A stretch of DNA of 54,017 bases from Candidatus Moraniibacteriota bacterium (GTDB lineage: Bacteria; Patescibacteriota; Minisyncoccia; Moranbacterales; UBA1568), in the NCBI GenBank assembly GCA_903854995.1, contig CAINXS010000067.1, positions 1 through 54,017 of the forward strand, given 5' to 3'. The stretch's first letter is position 1; every line of letters starts with the position of its first letter. This document shows, one piece after another, positions 1 to 9,496 of this stretch. The notes beneath the pieces are model-generated. The model was given only the letters and a program-made list of their open reading frames with translations, had not been told where the DNA came from and did not search any database. The position numbers were made by a program, and so were the translations under genes.

Positions 1-114
1 AGACGGTGGAATATGTATTACAATGATTTGGAGCACTGCGGATTGAACGGAAAGAGTCCGAACGAATTTCTGAAAGAATTCGAATTAATAAATCCGCCAA
101 ATGTGTGTACTTAA
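1..114 (+). mobile_element. C-terminal remnant of an integrase-core (DDE/rve-type) transposase, truncated by the window edge
   Basis: Frame 1 reads RRWNMYYNDLEHCGLNGKSPNEFLKEFELINPPNVCT*, resembling the YYNxxRPHxxLNxxTPxEFL tail of rve-domain transposases. Confidence 0.65.
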
Positions 115-116
115 AA

Positions 117-227
117 CATTCTGGCCTTGTGACCCGTTTCCGTTGTGTATGGGTCGGGACATTTTTTCGGGTAGGTATTTTTCGCAATGGACAAAAAGAA
201 GAAGCCGTCCTGGTTCGGGCGGCTTCT
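117..227. repeat. 111-bp direct repeat copy 1, containing an intrinsic-terminator-like hairpin on the minus strand
   Basis: Matches 691-801 with 2 mismatches by eye; contains agaagccg...cggcttct inverted repeat. Confidence 0.95.
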
Positions 228-249
228 ACGGTTTGTGGGGCAGAGTGGT

Positions 250-600
250 TTAACTCTTTTTTTTGGCGGGTTTGTTCTCTGGTGGCGTGTCATTGATCTC
301 GATCAGTTCGTTTTTTTCGGGCTCCCTGACGAGCGGGACCCTGAACTGTGTATCGGACGCGATTTCCAGCACATTGTCGCAGAGGGGAGAAAGACCCTCT
401 TTTGATGTCGGCTCGGTGATCTGTTTCGATATCATTGGTGCTATTTTCAGTAAATGGTACTCAAACACCAATGTGGCATAGCCTGACGATTTACTATAGA
501 GTGTAAGCACGATCGGATTTCCGTTGAAGCCCAGATCTATCCTGGCACTTACGATCCGGTATTTCCCTTCAAGGGCGGACGGCTTTACTGTTTTCTTCAT
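250..600 (-). CDS. hypothetical protein (MKKTVKPSALEGKYRIVSAR...)
   Basis: ORF; ATG at 600 preceded by SD-like GAGGAG; bracketed by the 111-bp repeats. Confidence 0.6.
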   Translation of the reverse strand: MKKTVKPSALEGKYRIVSARIDLGFNGNPIVLTLYSKSSGYATLVFEYHLLKIAPMISKQITEPTSKEGLSPLCDNVLEIASDTQFRVPLVREPEKNELIEINDTPPENKPAKKKS

Positions 601-690
601 GGAAGTGTCTCCTCGATATTTTTGATTGACGAATTGATAAAGAAAAACTGTTTCAGAGGAGGCTATCATCCCGCGAAGGGAAAGTCAAGG

Positions 691-801
691 CATTCTGGCC
701 TTGTGACCCATTTCCGTTGTGTATGGGTCGGGACATTTTTTCGGGTAGGTATTTTTCGCAATGGACAAAAAGAAGAAGCCGTCCTGGTTCGGGCGGCCTC
801 T
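691..801. repeat. 111-bp direct repeat copy 2
   Basis: Near-identical to 117-227. Confidence 0.95.
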
Positions 802-970
802 CGTTTTGGTGTGATTTGTGGGAAAGAGGGTAGTCGAGCTTTCGGGAGCGGGGCATCGCCTCGTCCTTTCGCCTTTCCCGAATACTTGACTGAAGAGCGA
901 AAATATGCTATGTTTTCAGTCAGTTGCTCAAAAAATGAATATTTTTTCACCGAAGTTCAAAGGAGGAGTT

Positions 971-1615
971 ATGTTGATCTGTAGACGTGAAGTAAGGCCG
1001 AATGGTGTTATCATCGCCGTTGACCAGTACCCTTTTCTGAAGAGCGGTCTTCGGGGTATCTTTCCGGAAGGAACTGTTTCGGAGGATAGTTCGATTCCGA
1101 AGTATAGAGGAGTGGTTAATCACAAGAATCCCACGAAAACTATTCGCGAAATAGCGGAACAATTGGCGGGAAATATCTCCAGCCGTCATGCCGACCAAAT
1201 TGTCGTTTCTGTGGCAACGCTCGCATTGTATGCCGGTTTTTCTCTCGACGTCGTCTTGACGGACCCGGATGCACGTGATGATCTCGACGATCTGCGTGAG
1301 GAAGACACGTTTATACTTCTCATGGCTGTCACGGTCGTTGTTCCGGGATCCGACTCGATGACGAAGACTTTTCGGAGAAGGATGCTCATCGATATTCCGG
1401 AATCCTGCGATGACTTTGACTTGGAGTCTTTGAGCGACGCGGATTTCCGCTCTTCCTCGCCAGGTAAGCCGTTTACGGGATACTTTCGTAATTTGGTTCT
1501 TCAGATTTTGAGAGACGAAGAATATCTCCTGGAATCCGTAAGCTGTTTTGTGAAGGCTTGCTGTTTGCGAGAAGGAGCTAGACATCTGTTGCGTGAAAAC
1601 GCTGTCGTTGCGTGA
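971..1615 (+). CDS. hypothetical protein (MLICRREVRPNGVIIAVDQYPFL...)
   Basis: ORF with strong SD aaaggaggagttATG. Confidence 0.7.
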   Translation: MLICRREVRPNGVIIAVDQYPFLKSGLRGIFPEGTVSEDSSIPKYRGVVNHKNPTKTIREIAEQLAGNISSRHADQIVVSVATLALYAGFSLDVVLTDPDARDDLDDLREEDTFILLMAVTVVVPGSDSMTKTFRRRMLIDIPESCDDFDLESLSDADFRSSSPGKPFTGYFRNLVLQILRDEEYLLESVSCFVKACCLREGARHLLRENAVVA

Positions 1616-1743
1616 TGGAAAGTCGTGAGTCGTTTCGATTATGGCCGCGCATCATGCTTATATGGTGCCGGCCGCTTTTATTTTCTTCTCCGGAGCTGTC
1701 ATTCTACGCTTCGCCATAGACGGGTCTTGTAAGGTGAGACTGG

Positions 1744-1764
1744 ATTCCGGATCAAGTCCGGAAT
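1744..1764. repeat. REP-like palindrome ATTCCGGA-TCAAG-TCCGGAAT
   Basis: Perfect 8-bp arms, 5-nt loop, within tggattccggatcaagtccggaatgacaa. Confidence 0.7.
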
Positions 1765-1879
1765 GACAAGTCAGGGATACCATATGGTTTACAGAGGATT
1801 TTCATCTCCTTGACTTTCCGGCGGCTCGCGGGTAGGAAGGAGGAAAGAGAAAAAAGAAGATGCCGACCGCGGGGCTTCC

Positions 1880-2416
1880 GTGGGAACCAAACCGTTCATT
1901 ATCATGTGGGTTTTGCAAGAAGGCATTTCCCCCGTAGTCGCCATAACGTTGCGGGATGTCATGAATCTCCTGCTCCGGGAACGATGTTTCGACGGATGGC
2001 GTTCCGCGGAGCTCGGGAAACTGTTCGAGATGATAACCGGAGAAGAAGAGGTCATTGCAAAGTATGGGGACGAGGTCGCGAAGATGATAGCGAATTACGT
2101 CCTCCTCTGTCTCCCGGATCTTCCCGGTATGGTTCCTTTGATGGAGGACCCGATCGAAGCGATCGCCTATATCCGCAGGAATTCGCGCGATCGGAATGAT
2201 GCCTATGAGGATGCGTGGAACCGGTTTGGCACGGCGATCAGTGCGCTTGAGGCCGGTTTCGGAAAGATTTTCCTGATTCCGAAGACGCAACTGGTGTTCG
2301 AAGAGTCGGATGGGAACGACGCTTCGGATCGGCCGGATAATGACGTTCGGTGGAAAGGGCCTGAAGACGGCCCGGACGATACGTCATGTCTCGGTGGTGC
2401 GGGAGTGCCCGTATGA
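1880..2416 (+). CDS. hypothetical protein
   Basis: 178-aa ORF followed by a terminator; start uncertain. Confidence 0.5.
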   Translation: MGTKPFIIMWVLQEGISPVVAITLRDVMNLLLRERCFDGWRSAELGKLFEMITGEEEVIAKYGDEVAKMIANYVLLCLPDLPGMVPLMEDPIEAIAYIRRNSRDRNDAYEDAWNRFGTAISALEAGFGKIFLIPKTQLVFEESDGNDASDRPDNDVRWKGPEDGPDDTSCLGGAGVPV

Positions 2417-2433
2417 ATATCATTGAGAGGAAT

Positions 2434-2468
2434 GGCCCGTCGCGGATGTGACGGGCTCTTTGTTTTTT
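2434..2468 (+). terminator. Rho-independent terminator
   Basis: GGCCCGTC...GACGGGCT followed by T-rich ctttgtttttt. Confidence 0.7.
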
Positions 2469-2602
2469 GAAAAATGTGACCTGAAAGGTATCCCGTCCGG
2501 GCGGTCGCGCGAAAAGGCGGAAAATGCTATACTCGGGTTAATTGCGGAACCGGGAATAATCCGTTCCCGGAGTGTCGTCGTGATACGTTCAATCATCTCG
2601 AT

Positions 2603-5008
2603 ATGGGAAGGAAACAACAGGAAGAGAGACCGAGGAGGGGCCGACCGAGAAAGGAAGCCGAAGAAGAAACGTCTGAGGCGAAATCGGGATGGGGAGATGC
2701 ACTCGGAGGGGATGCGAAGCGGAGTATCGCGGCGATTTTCCTGGTGGCGTTTTCCATCCTGTTCCTCTTCGCGTTTTTCGGTGCCGGAAGCAGGCTTGGA
2801 GGTTGGCTGGACAGCGGCGTGGGGGCGCTTTTCGGTTGGGGAAAGTGGCTCTTTCCTCTTCTGCTTCTCGTCTCCGCGGTCTTTCTCCTGAGACGCCGGA
2901 CGACGACCCTTTCGGATGTCGTGAAATTCATCGGACTCGGAATCGTGTTTTTTTCCGTTCTCGGTTTTTTCCATCTGTTTCTCGGCGATTCCGCCAAGGA
3001 AATGCTTTCCTTCGCGAAGAAGGGATCGGGAGGCGGGTATGTCGGGTACGGCATCGCCGCGTTCCTGTTCACGTTCACGGGGCGTGCCGCCGCCGCGGTC
3101 ATTCTTGCGGCCCTGCTTTCGTCCGGTGTCGTGGCCGCATTCAACGTTTCGCTGATCCATTTCCTGTCATTTATCAAGGGAAAACTGTCCGATATGCGGA
3201 GGCCTCGCGGTGTCGACGAATCAGTCGTGGACGAGGCTCCTCGGGATCCGGCTCCGGAAGTAGAGATTCCTTGTGCGGCGCCGGATCCGTTACCGGCCAT
3301 CGCTGAGGGATACGGCAACATAGGGACGATAGATTTTCCCGAAGATCGTCCGGAGGGGATCGAACCGGAAGAGGAAGCCGACGAAGAAGAGCCGGAGATG
3401 CCGGCGCCGAAGAAACGACGGAAAAGTACAGTATCCGTATGGCGCCAGCCCGACCCGGATTTTTTCCGTGGAAAGAGCGGACAGGCCGACTCGGGAGACC
3501 TCGAGCGGACGAAGCAGATAATCCAGAGCACGTTGAAATATTTCAACATATCGGGAGAGATGGGGGAGACGACCGTCGGTCCGACGGTGACCCAGTATAC
3601 GTTCAGTCCGGCGTTCGGGACCAAGCTTTCGAAGATAGTCGGATTGTCGAACGACCTCGCGCTCGCGCTCGCCAAGCACCCGATCCGCATCGAGGCCCCG
3701 ATTCCGAACAAGTCTTTGGTCGGCATCGAGGTTCCGAACACCAAGCAGGCGAGTGTCCGCATGCGGGACATCCTGGAGAGCGCCGCGTACGACGCCCGGA
3801 AGTCGAACCTGTCGTTCGTGCTCGGGGAATCCGTCTCGGGAGACTTCGAGATCGCGGATCTCGAATCCATGCCGCACCTTCTCATCGCCGGGCGTACGGG
3901 ATCCGGGAAAAGCGTCTGTATCAACTCGGTCATTCTCTCGCTTCTTTATCAGAATTCACCGGAAGAGCTTCAGCTCATACTTATCGACCCGAAACGCGTC
4001 GAGCTCTCGCTGTATAACGGGATACCGCATCTGAAAAGCGGCCGGGTGATAACGGATTCGAAGCATGTCGTGAACGCGCTCAAGTATGCCATCGGAGAGA
4101 TGGAGAAACGGTTGCGTATATTCGAATCGGTACGGGTGCGCGATCTGGCATCCTATCGCGAAAAGGAACGCCGGGGCGAAACGTACGTAGACAAGAACGG
4201 ACCCGACGGGCGGCCGCGTACGATGCCCTTGGAGCCGCTTCCGTATATCGTCATCGTCATCGACGAGATGGCGGATCTTATGATGTCGCATGGCAAGGAA
4301 GTGGAAGGGGCGATCGTCCGGCTCGCGCAGATGTCCCGGGCGGCCGGCATACATCTCGTCCTGGCGACGCAGAAACCGGTAGCGGACGTCGTTACCGGCC
4401 TCATCAAGTCGAACATTCCCGGAAAGATCGCATTCGCGGTCTCGAACCAGATGGACTCGCGCATCATCCTCGATACGGGCGGCGCGGAAAAACTCATCGG
4501 CAAGGGGGATATGCTGTATGCGCCCCCGGAATCGTCCCAGCCGAAACGAATCCAGGGCGTATATGTCGACGACCGGGAAGTGAAGGATGTCGTGAAATTT
4601 TTCATCGATCAGAAAAAGGATCTCGGTGAGGAGAACCTGGACGAGGATTTCGACGGAGGCGAGCGGGAGGAGGGTGTCGGCGATCCGTTCTCTTCCGGTG
4701 ATGTCGATTTTACGGCATCGGCGGACGATCCGAACGACCTGGATGACAAATACGGCGAAGCCCGGCAGCTTGTCATCGAATCGGGACGGGCCGCGACGAC
4801 GTTTCTGCAGAGACGCCTGTCCGTCGGGTATGGTCGCGCCGCGAAACTCCTCGATCTGCTTGAGGAGAACGGCGTTGTCGGCCCGCCGGAAGGCGCGAAC
4901 AAGGGACGCCCGGTCCTTATCGGCAAGTTTGCGGGTCGTGAGGACATTCCCGAGTATGAAGATCCTATGGCGGACCAGTCGGCCCGGGACAAATGGCAGG
5001 TCGAATGA
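2603..5008 (+). CDS. ftsK: DNA translocase FtsK/SpoIIIE
   Basis: N-terminal TM helices; Walker A (LIAGRTGSGKSVCINS), Walker B (IVIVIDEMADLMM), C-terminal gamma winged helix. Confidence 0.95.
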   Translation: MGRKQQEERPRRGRPRKEAEEETSEAKSGWGDALGGDAKRSIAAIFLVAFSILFLFAFFGAGSRLGGWLDSGVGALFGWGKWLFPLLLLVSAVFLLRRRTTTLSDVVKFIGLGIVFFSVLGFFHLFLGDSAKEMLSFAKKGSGGGYVGYGIAAFLFTFTGRAAAAVILAALLSSGVVAAFNVSLIHFLSFIKGKLSDMRRPRGVDESVVDEAPRDPAPEVEIPCAAPDPLPAIAEGYGNIGTIDFPEDRPEGIEPEEEADEEEPEMPAPKKRRKSTVSVWRQPDPDFFRGKSGQADSGDLERTKQIIQSTLKYFNISGEMGETTVGPTVTQYTFSPAFGTKLSKIVGLSNDLALALAKHPIRIEAPIPNKSLVGIEVPNTKQASVRMRDILESAAYDARKSNLSFVLGESVSGDFEIADLESMPHLLIAGRTGSGKSVCINSVILSLLYQNSPEELQLILIDPKRVELSLYNGIPHLKSGRVITDSKHVVNALKYAIGEMEKRLRIFESVRVRDLASYREKERRGETYVDKNGPDGRPRTMPLEPLPYIVIVIDEMADLMMSHGKEVEGAIVRLAQMSRAAGIHLVLATQKPVADVVTGLIKSNIPGKIAFAVSNQMDSRIILDTGGAEKLIGKGDMLYAPPESSQPKRIQGVYVDDREVKDVVKFFIDQKKDLGEENLDEDFDGGEREEGVGDPFSSGDVDFTASADDPNDLDDKYGEARQLVIESGRAATTFLQRRLSVGYGRAAKLLDLLEENGVVGPPEGANKGRPVLIGKFAGREDIPEYEDPMADQSARDKWQVE

Positions 5009-5080
5009 TACGAACGGGAAGTCTCATGGCCCGGGGCGTGTTCGGGAGGAGGGAACGGATCATGATGCGTTGAGCCGGAT

Positions 5081-5110
5081 AAGCCGTCGACATGGGTCGG
5101 CGGCTTTTTA
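5081..5110 (+). terminator. Intrinsic terminator after ftsK
   Basis: AAGCCGTCG...CGGCGGCTTTTTA. Confidence 0.7.
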
Positions 5111-5195
5111 TCCGGGCGGTTTCCGGTAAGATAAGGCGATTTGCTTCTATTTACACATCCTTTGCCCTTCGATTCGGACGTGCTAAAATGAGGGC

Positions 5196-6173
5196 ATGAC
5201 AGCGGCAAATTTCACCAGAAAACGGGTCGGTTCGCTCACGCTCGGGGAGAAGCTTCGAAAGGTCAGGAACGACAATCGGATCAGTCTCGCGGAGGTTTCG
5301 CGCGCCACGAAAATACAGGTGAAGTATCTCGAGGCGCTCGAAGCCGGAGCGTATGAGAAGCTTCCACCGGAGGTGTATGTGCGCGGGTTTCTTCGGGGGT
5401 ATGCCGCACATCTGGGTATTCCCGAGGATGCGATACTGAGGTTGTACGAACGTGAGCGGAGCATACGGAAGAATCTCGGGAAGACGGAGGCGCCGGCCCG
5501 TTTTCAACTCGGAGGCGGGATGCCGATCCGCATACCGCTTTCCCCGCGCGGCGTCGTCGTGTCCGTGATCGCTCTTGTCATAGTCGGTTTCTTCTCGTAT
5601 CTTTTCTTCGAGTTCCGTTCCTTCGTTTCCGAACCGCGTCTGGTTATCCTTTCGCCGTCGGACGGAGATACGGTAGCGGAGGCGGAAGTGCTCGTTCGGG
5701 GAGAGACGGACCCCCGGGCGGAGGTCCGTATCAACGGCGAAGGGACGACCGTCGATGAGCGTGGAGCGTTTTCCGAGGGGCTGTCGCTCGATTCCGGACT
5801 CAACGTGATCACGATCTCGTCCACGAACCGATTCGGTAAGACGCGGGAACGGACGGTTTCGGTGAACGCCGCACTTCCCGAGCGTACCGACGAGGGCGGC
5901 GCATTGATGGATCCGACACCGCCACCGACGGTGCACGTGACGCTTCGGACGGTCCGGTCGACCTCGGTTTCGGTCGGTGTCGACGGCGTGACCGTGTGGA
6001 GCGGGAAACTCCCGGTCGGCGAGGAAAAGACGTTCGATGCGCGGGAGCGGGTCGAAGTGTCGTCCGATGAAGGAAACGCGGTCATGATCCGTGAGGGTGA
6101 TACGACAGAGGCGGCCCTTTCGGGTGATGCCCGTCCGGCGATGGCGGTCTTCGGATCGGACGGAAGAAAGTGA
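5196..6173 (+). CDS. RodZ-like HTH-domain membrane protein
   Basis: N-terminal HTH (LGEKLRKVRNDNRISLAEVSRATKIQVKYLEALEAGAYEKLPPEVYVRGFLRGYA), one TM helix, periplasmic beta-rich domain. Confidence 0.8.
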   Translation: MTAANFTRKRVGSLTLGEKLRKVRNDNRISLAEVSRATKIQVKYLEALEAGAYEKLPPEVYVRGFLRGYAAHLGIPEDAILRLYERERSIRKNLGKTEAPARFQLGGGMPIRIPLSPRGVVVSVIALVIVGFFSYLFFEFRSFVSEPRLVILSPSDGDTVAEAEVLVRGETDPRAEVRINGEGTTVDERGAFSEGLSLDSGLNVITISSTNRFGKTRERTVSVNAALPERTDEGGALMDPTPPPTVHVTLRTVRSTSVSVGVDGVTVWSGKLPVGEEKTFDARERVEVSSDEGNAVMIREGDTTEAALSGDARPAMAVFGSDGRK

Positions 6174-6217
6174 ACGAATCGTTTCAAGAGGAAAGCTAAT
6201 CATCGAACAGAAGACAT

Positions 6218-7252
6218 ATGGCGACAAAAGACGTGAACGCGAAGCAGGAGAAGCGTGGCGGCAAGGACGGTTTGGATGCGGTGATGGGGACGATCAAGGA
6301 GAAATTCGGGGACGAGATGATCATGAAACTCGGCGAGGTCCGGAAGGTGGACATCGAGGCGATTCCGACGGGATCGATATCCCTCGACCTGGCTCTCGGT
6401 ATCGGAGGCGTTCCCCGCGGTCGGGTGATAGAGGTGTATGGACCGGAATCTTCCGGAAAGACGACCTTGGCGCTGCATATCATCGCGAATGCCCAGCGGA
6501 TGGGAGGCACGGCCGCCTTCATCGACGCGGAGCATGCGCTTGATCCGGAATACGCCAAGAAGCTCGGTGTGAAGACGGCGGACCTGCTTATCTCGCAGCC
6601 GGACGCCGGCGAACAGGCGCTCGACATCGTTGAGACGCTCGTCCGCTCGAACGCGCTCGACGTGATCGTCGTCGACTCCGTCGCGGCGCTCGTGCCTCGG
6701 GCGGAAATCGAGGGGGAGATGGGTGACCAGCATGTGGGACGGCAGGCGAGACTCATGTCCCAGGCGCTTCGGAAACTTACGCCGATCATGGCGAAATCGA
6801 ATACCGTGGTCATCTTCATCAATCAGCTCCGCATGAAGATCGGTGTCATGTTCGGCAACCCGGAAACGACGACCGGCGGTCAGGCGCTCAAGTTCTATTC
6901 CTCGGTTCGGATCGAGGTCCGACGCGCGGCGCAGATCAAGAAGGGCGAGGAAGTGGTCGGCAACCGCGTAAAGGTCAAAGTCGTGAAGAACAAGGTCGCT
7001 CCGCCGTTTAGGACGACCGAGTTCGACATCATGTACAACGAGGGGGTCTCGGCATCCGGCGACCTGTTGGATACGGGAGTCCGTCTGGAGATCATCAAGA
7101 AATCGGGCAATTCATATCTCTTCGGGGAAACGAAACTCGGTGTCGGTCGCGAGGCGGCCAAGGCGTTCCTCAAGGAAAATCCGAAAGTCTCCGAGGGAAT
7201 CGGTAAGGCCATCATGAAGCGGGCAAAGGAAGACGCCGCCGCGCTCCTGTAG
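6218..7252 (+). CDS. recA: Recombinase RecA
   Basis: [56 protein letters not shown]. Confidence 0.98.
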   Translation: MATKDVNAKQEKRGGKDGLDAVMGTIKEKFGDEMIMKLGEVRKVDIEAIPTGSISLDLALGIGGVPRGRVIEVYGPESSGKTTLALHIIANAQRMGGTAAFIDAEHALDPEYAKKLGVKTADLLISQPDAGEQALDIVETLVRSNALDVIVVDSVAALVPRAEIEGEMGDQHVGRQARLMSQALRKLTPIMAKSNTVVIFINQLRMKIGVMFGNPETTTGGQALKFYSSVRIEVRRAAQIKKGEEVVGNRVKVKVVKNKVAPPFRTTEFDIMYNEGVSASGDLLDTGVRLEIIKKSGNSYLFGETKLGVGREAAKAFLKENPKVSEGIGKAIMKRAKEDAAALL

Positions 7253-7270
7253 CCTCGGACTCATTCGCGA

Positions 7271-7304
7271 AAGGACCGTCCGGATCATCGGGCGGTCCTT
7301 TTTT
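7271..7304 (+). terminator. Intrinsic terminator after recA
   Basis: AAGGACCG...CGGTCCTTTTTT. Confidence 0.85.
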
Positions 7305-7350
7305 GTCGGTCATCCTACCGTCCGGTTCATATCCGTGGTATGATATGGCT

Positions 7351-8619
7351 ATGAAATCCGTACTCAGGATAGGTTCGTTTGTTTTTGTCTTCGCTGTCAC
7401 TTTCGTTACGGTGATGCCGGTTTTTTTTGCGCATGCTGAAGACGCCGCATCGATTCAGAAGGATCTGGAGAAGACGTTGGAGAAGCTGAAGCGTGCGGAG
7501 GCGGAGAAGGCCGCGCTTGCGAACGAACTGAGTCGGATCAATTCTTCTCTGACGGCGGCACAGACAGCGATAGCCGGTGCGAAAGCGAGAATCGCTTCGG
7601 CTACGAACGATATCGAACGGAAGCAGGCTGAGATAGACCTGATCCAGGAGCGAATCGAAGGAAACAGGATAATCCTGGCCGGGCTGGTTCGGGAGATGCA
7701 GGCCGAATCGAACGAGCCGCTTTTCAGCGCGGTGCTGTCGGCGGAAGACGTGACACGGTCCCTTAATGATCCGGACCGGCTCCAGTCGGTCGGGGAGCGC
7801 ATGAACGCGATTTTGGCCGACATCCATTCCTCGCAGGAACAGACCGTTCAGGAACAGCAAAGCCTCGAGAAACTGAAGCAGGCGCATGAGGCGGCGCTCG
7901 GCGACAAGCTGGAAGAGAAACAGGCGCTTGCCTCCGACCAGCAGGAGACGCAGGCGGACCTCGCTGAACAGAGCAAGATCGTCTCCCGCTTGGAAAAGGA
8001 GATCAAAGAATTGCAAAGCGACCTTTCAAAACTGACCGGGAAGTCGTATGACGCGAAAGATATCCGCGAGGCCGTCGAATTTGCCAGCGATCGTACCGGA
8101 GTTCCCGAGGGCGTACTGTACGGCTTTCTCAAGATGGAAACCAATCTCGGTGCCAATACCGGTCAGTGTACGTATGCGGAAGTGGAGAAAGTATCCGTGG
8201 CAAGATATAAGAAATACGGTTCGAAATACAAGGCGTCCATCGCCAAGCTATACGAGCGAAGGGATATTTTCTATGATATCGTAGATGACCTCGGGTACAG
8301 CAGAAGCAAGAAAGTGTCGTGTTCTCCGAGCGGGTACATCGGACAGGGCGGGGCCATGGGCGTTTCGCAGTTCATGTCGGACGTCTGGAAGGGATATGAA
8401 TCACAGATTTCCGCTAAGACAGGACACGGTAAGCCTGACCCTTGGAATCTTACGGACGGAGTAATGGCCATGGCGCTCAAGCTGAAAAAGGCGGGAGCGA
8501 CCTCGAACAAGGAATCGGTCATCAAAAGCGCCTCCATCAGTTATCTCGGCGGGTTCAATGCCGGGTATTATAACGGCATTGTCTATTGGTCGAAGAATTA
8601 TAAACTTCTCTTCAAATAG
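7351..8619 (+). CDS. Secreted coiled-coil protein with C-terminal lytic-transglycosylase-like domain
   Basis: Signal peptide; long coiled coil (EnvC/CwlO-like); C-terminal YGFLKMETNLG...GGAMGVSQFMSDVWKGY. Start at 7345 or 7351. Confidence 0.7.
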   Translation: MKSVLRIGSFVFVFAVTFVTVMPVFFAHAEDAASIQKDLEKTLEKLKRAEAEKAALANELSRINSSLTAAQTAIAGAKARIASATNDIERKQAEIDLIQERIEGNRIILAGLVREMQAESNEPLFSAVLSAEDVTRSLNDPDRLQSVGERMNAILADIHSSQEQTVQEQQSLEKLKQAHEAALGDKLEEKQALASDQQETQADLAEQSKIVSRLEKEIKELQSDLSKLTGKSYDAKDIREAVEFASDRTGVPEGVLYGFLKMETNLGANTGQCTYAEVEKVSVARYKKYGSKYKASIAKLYERRDIFYDIVDDLGYSRSKKVSCSPSGYIGQGGAMGVSQFMSDVWKGYESQISAKTGHGKPDPWNLTDGVMAMALKLKKAGATSNKESVIKSASISYLGGFNAGYYNGIVYWSKNYKLLFK

Positions 8620-8719
8620 CGTCATAAGCCGACGAATCCGGCTACGGGCCGGGGATGACGGTTCGAAGGACGATGATATGCGAACGGTGGTCAATACGGT
8701 GTCAATCGCAGAGAAACAT

Positions 8720-9178
8720 ATGAAACAGCTCAGGATGAAATCGAGTCAGAATGGTTCCGTGCTCGTCTTTTCGCTGGTCATCCTTTCGCTGATGCTCGTG
8801 ACTTCGCTCACGCTGCTTTCTTCCGTGTCGCTTGATCAGAAGGCCTCGCTCTCGACCGGCAACTCGACCCGTTCCTTTCAGGTCGCCGATTCGGGAGTCG
8901 AGCAGGTTCTCTATCAGATATACAAGAAGAGCAACGCGACGATCGGGGACCTCAGCGACAGCATCACTGACACGACATGTACCGACGGTTTCGTCGTTTC
9001 CAGCGACGGGTGGACCGTCGCGTTCTATACGGGGGATGACGGTGATGTCAGGATCGACTCGTGTTCCGCGACCGACTGGCGAACGCTGGTCACCAAGATC
9101 AAATCCCAGGGGACGCTCAGCGGGACCACACGCGCGGTCGAGGTTTCGGTGAAGTCGCCCCTTATGATGACCCCGTAG
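8720..9178 (+). CDS. PilX-like type IV pilus minor pilin/assembly protein
   Basis: N-terminus NGSVLVFSLVILSLMLVTSLTLLSSVSLDQKAS...SFQVADSGVEQVLYQIYK. Confidence 0.65.
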   Translation: MKQLRMKSSQNGSVLVFSLVILSLMLVTSLTLLSSVSLDQKASLSTGNSTRSFQVADSGVEQVLYQIYKKSNATIGDLSDSITDTTCTDGFVVSSDGWTVAFYTGDDGDVRIDSCSATDWRTLVTKIKSQGTLSGTTRAVEVSVKSPLMMTP

Positions 9179-9260
9179 GCCACCATGACTGATCGTCGTG
9201 CGGTTCCGATACGCACATCGTTTTTCATGAGGCGAACGAAGGTGTCGATAGCCCCGGTTC

Positions 9261-9289
9261 TTGCCAGAATCCGAAAACCCTGGTAGGAT
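9261..9289 (+). promoter_or_regulatory. Candidate sigma70-type promoter for the rpsF operon
   Basis: TTGCCA-17 nt-TAGGAT, extended TG. Confidence 0.5.
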
Positions 9290-9387
9290 TCGGAGACAAA
9301 AGAGAAAGTCCGACGCGTCGCTCCGCTTCATTCCGAAGACCAGGGCGGGCAGAAACCGCACAGGGGCCCTCTTTTGGCGGTTTTAGT

Positions 9388-9462
9388 ATCTCTCTCAAAT
9401 CTCATTTCGGGCTGCAAATCCGAAATTTTCGGCTTCTGATCGCGGTGAGATTTGAGAGAGAT
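9388..9462 (+). promoter_or_regulatory. Leader hairpin upstream of rpsF
   Basis: Perfect 17-bp inverted repeat ATCTCTCTCAAATCTCA...TGAGATTTGAGAGAGAT with 41-nt loop. Confidence 0.8.
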
Positions 9463-9496
9463 GCGGAGCATAATTTGTGGTAATCAACCATACCGT

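Noticed and set aside
2593-3933. 446-aa minus-strand ORF over ftsK
   Set aside because: Antisense shadow; S/P/R-rich with no family signal.
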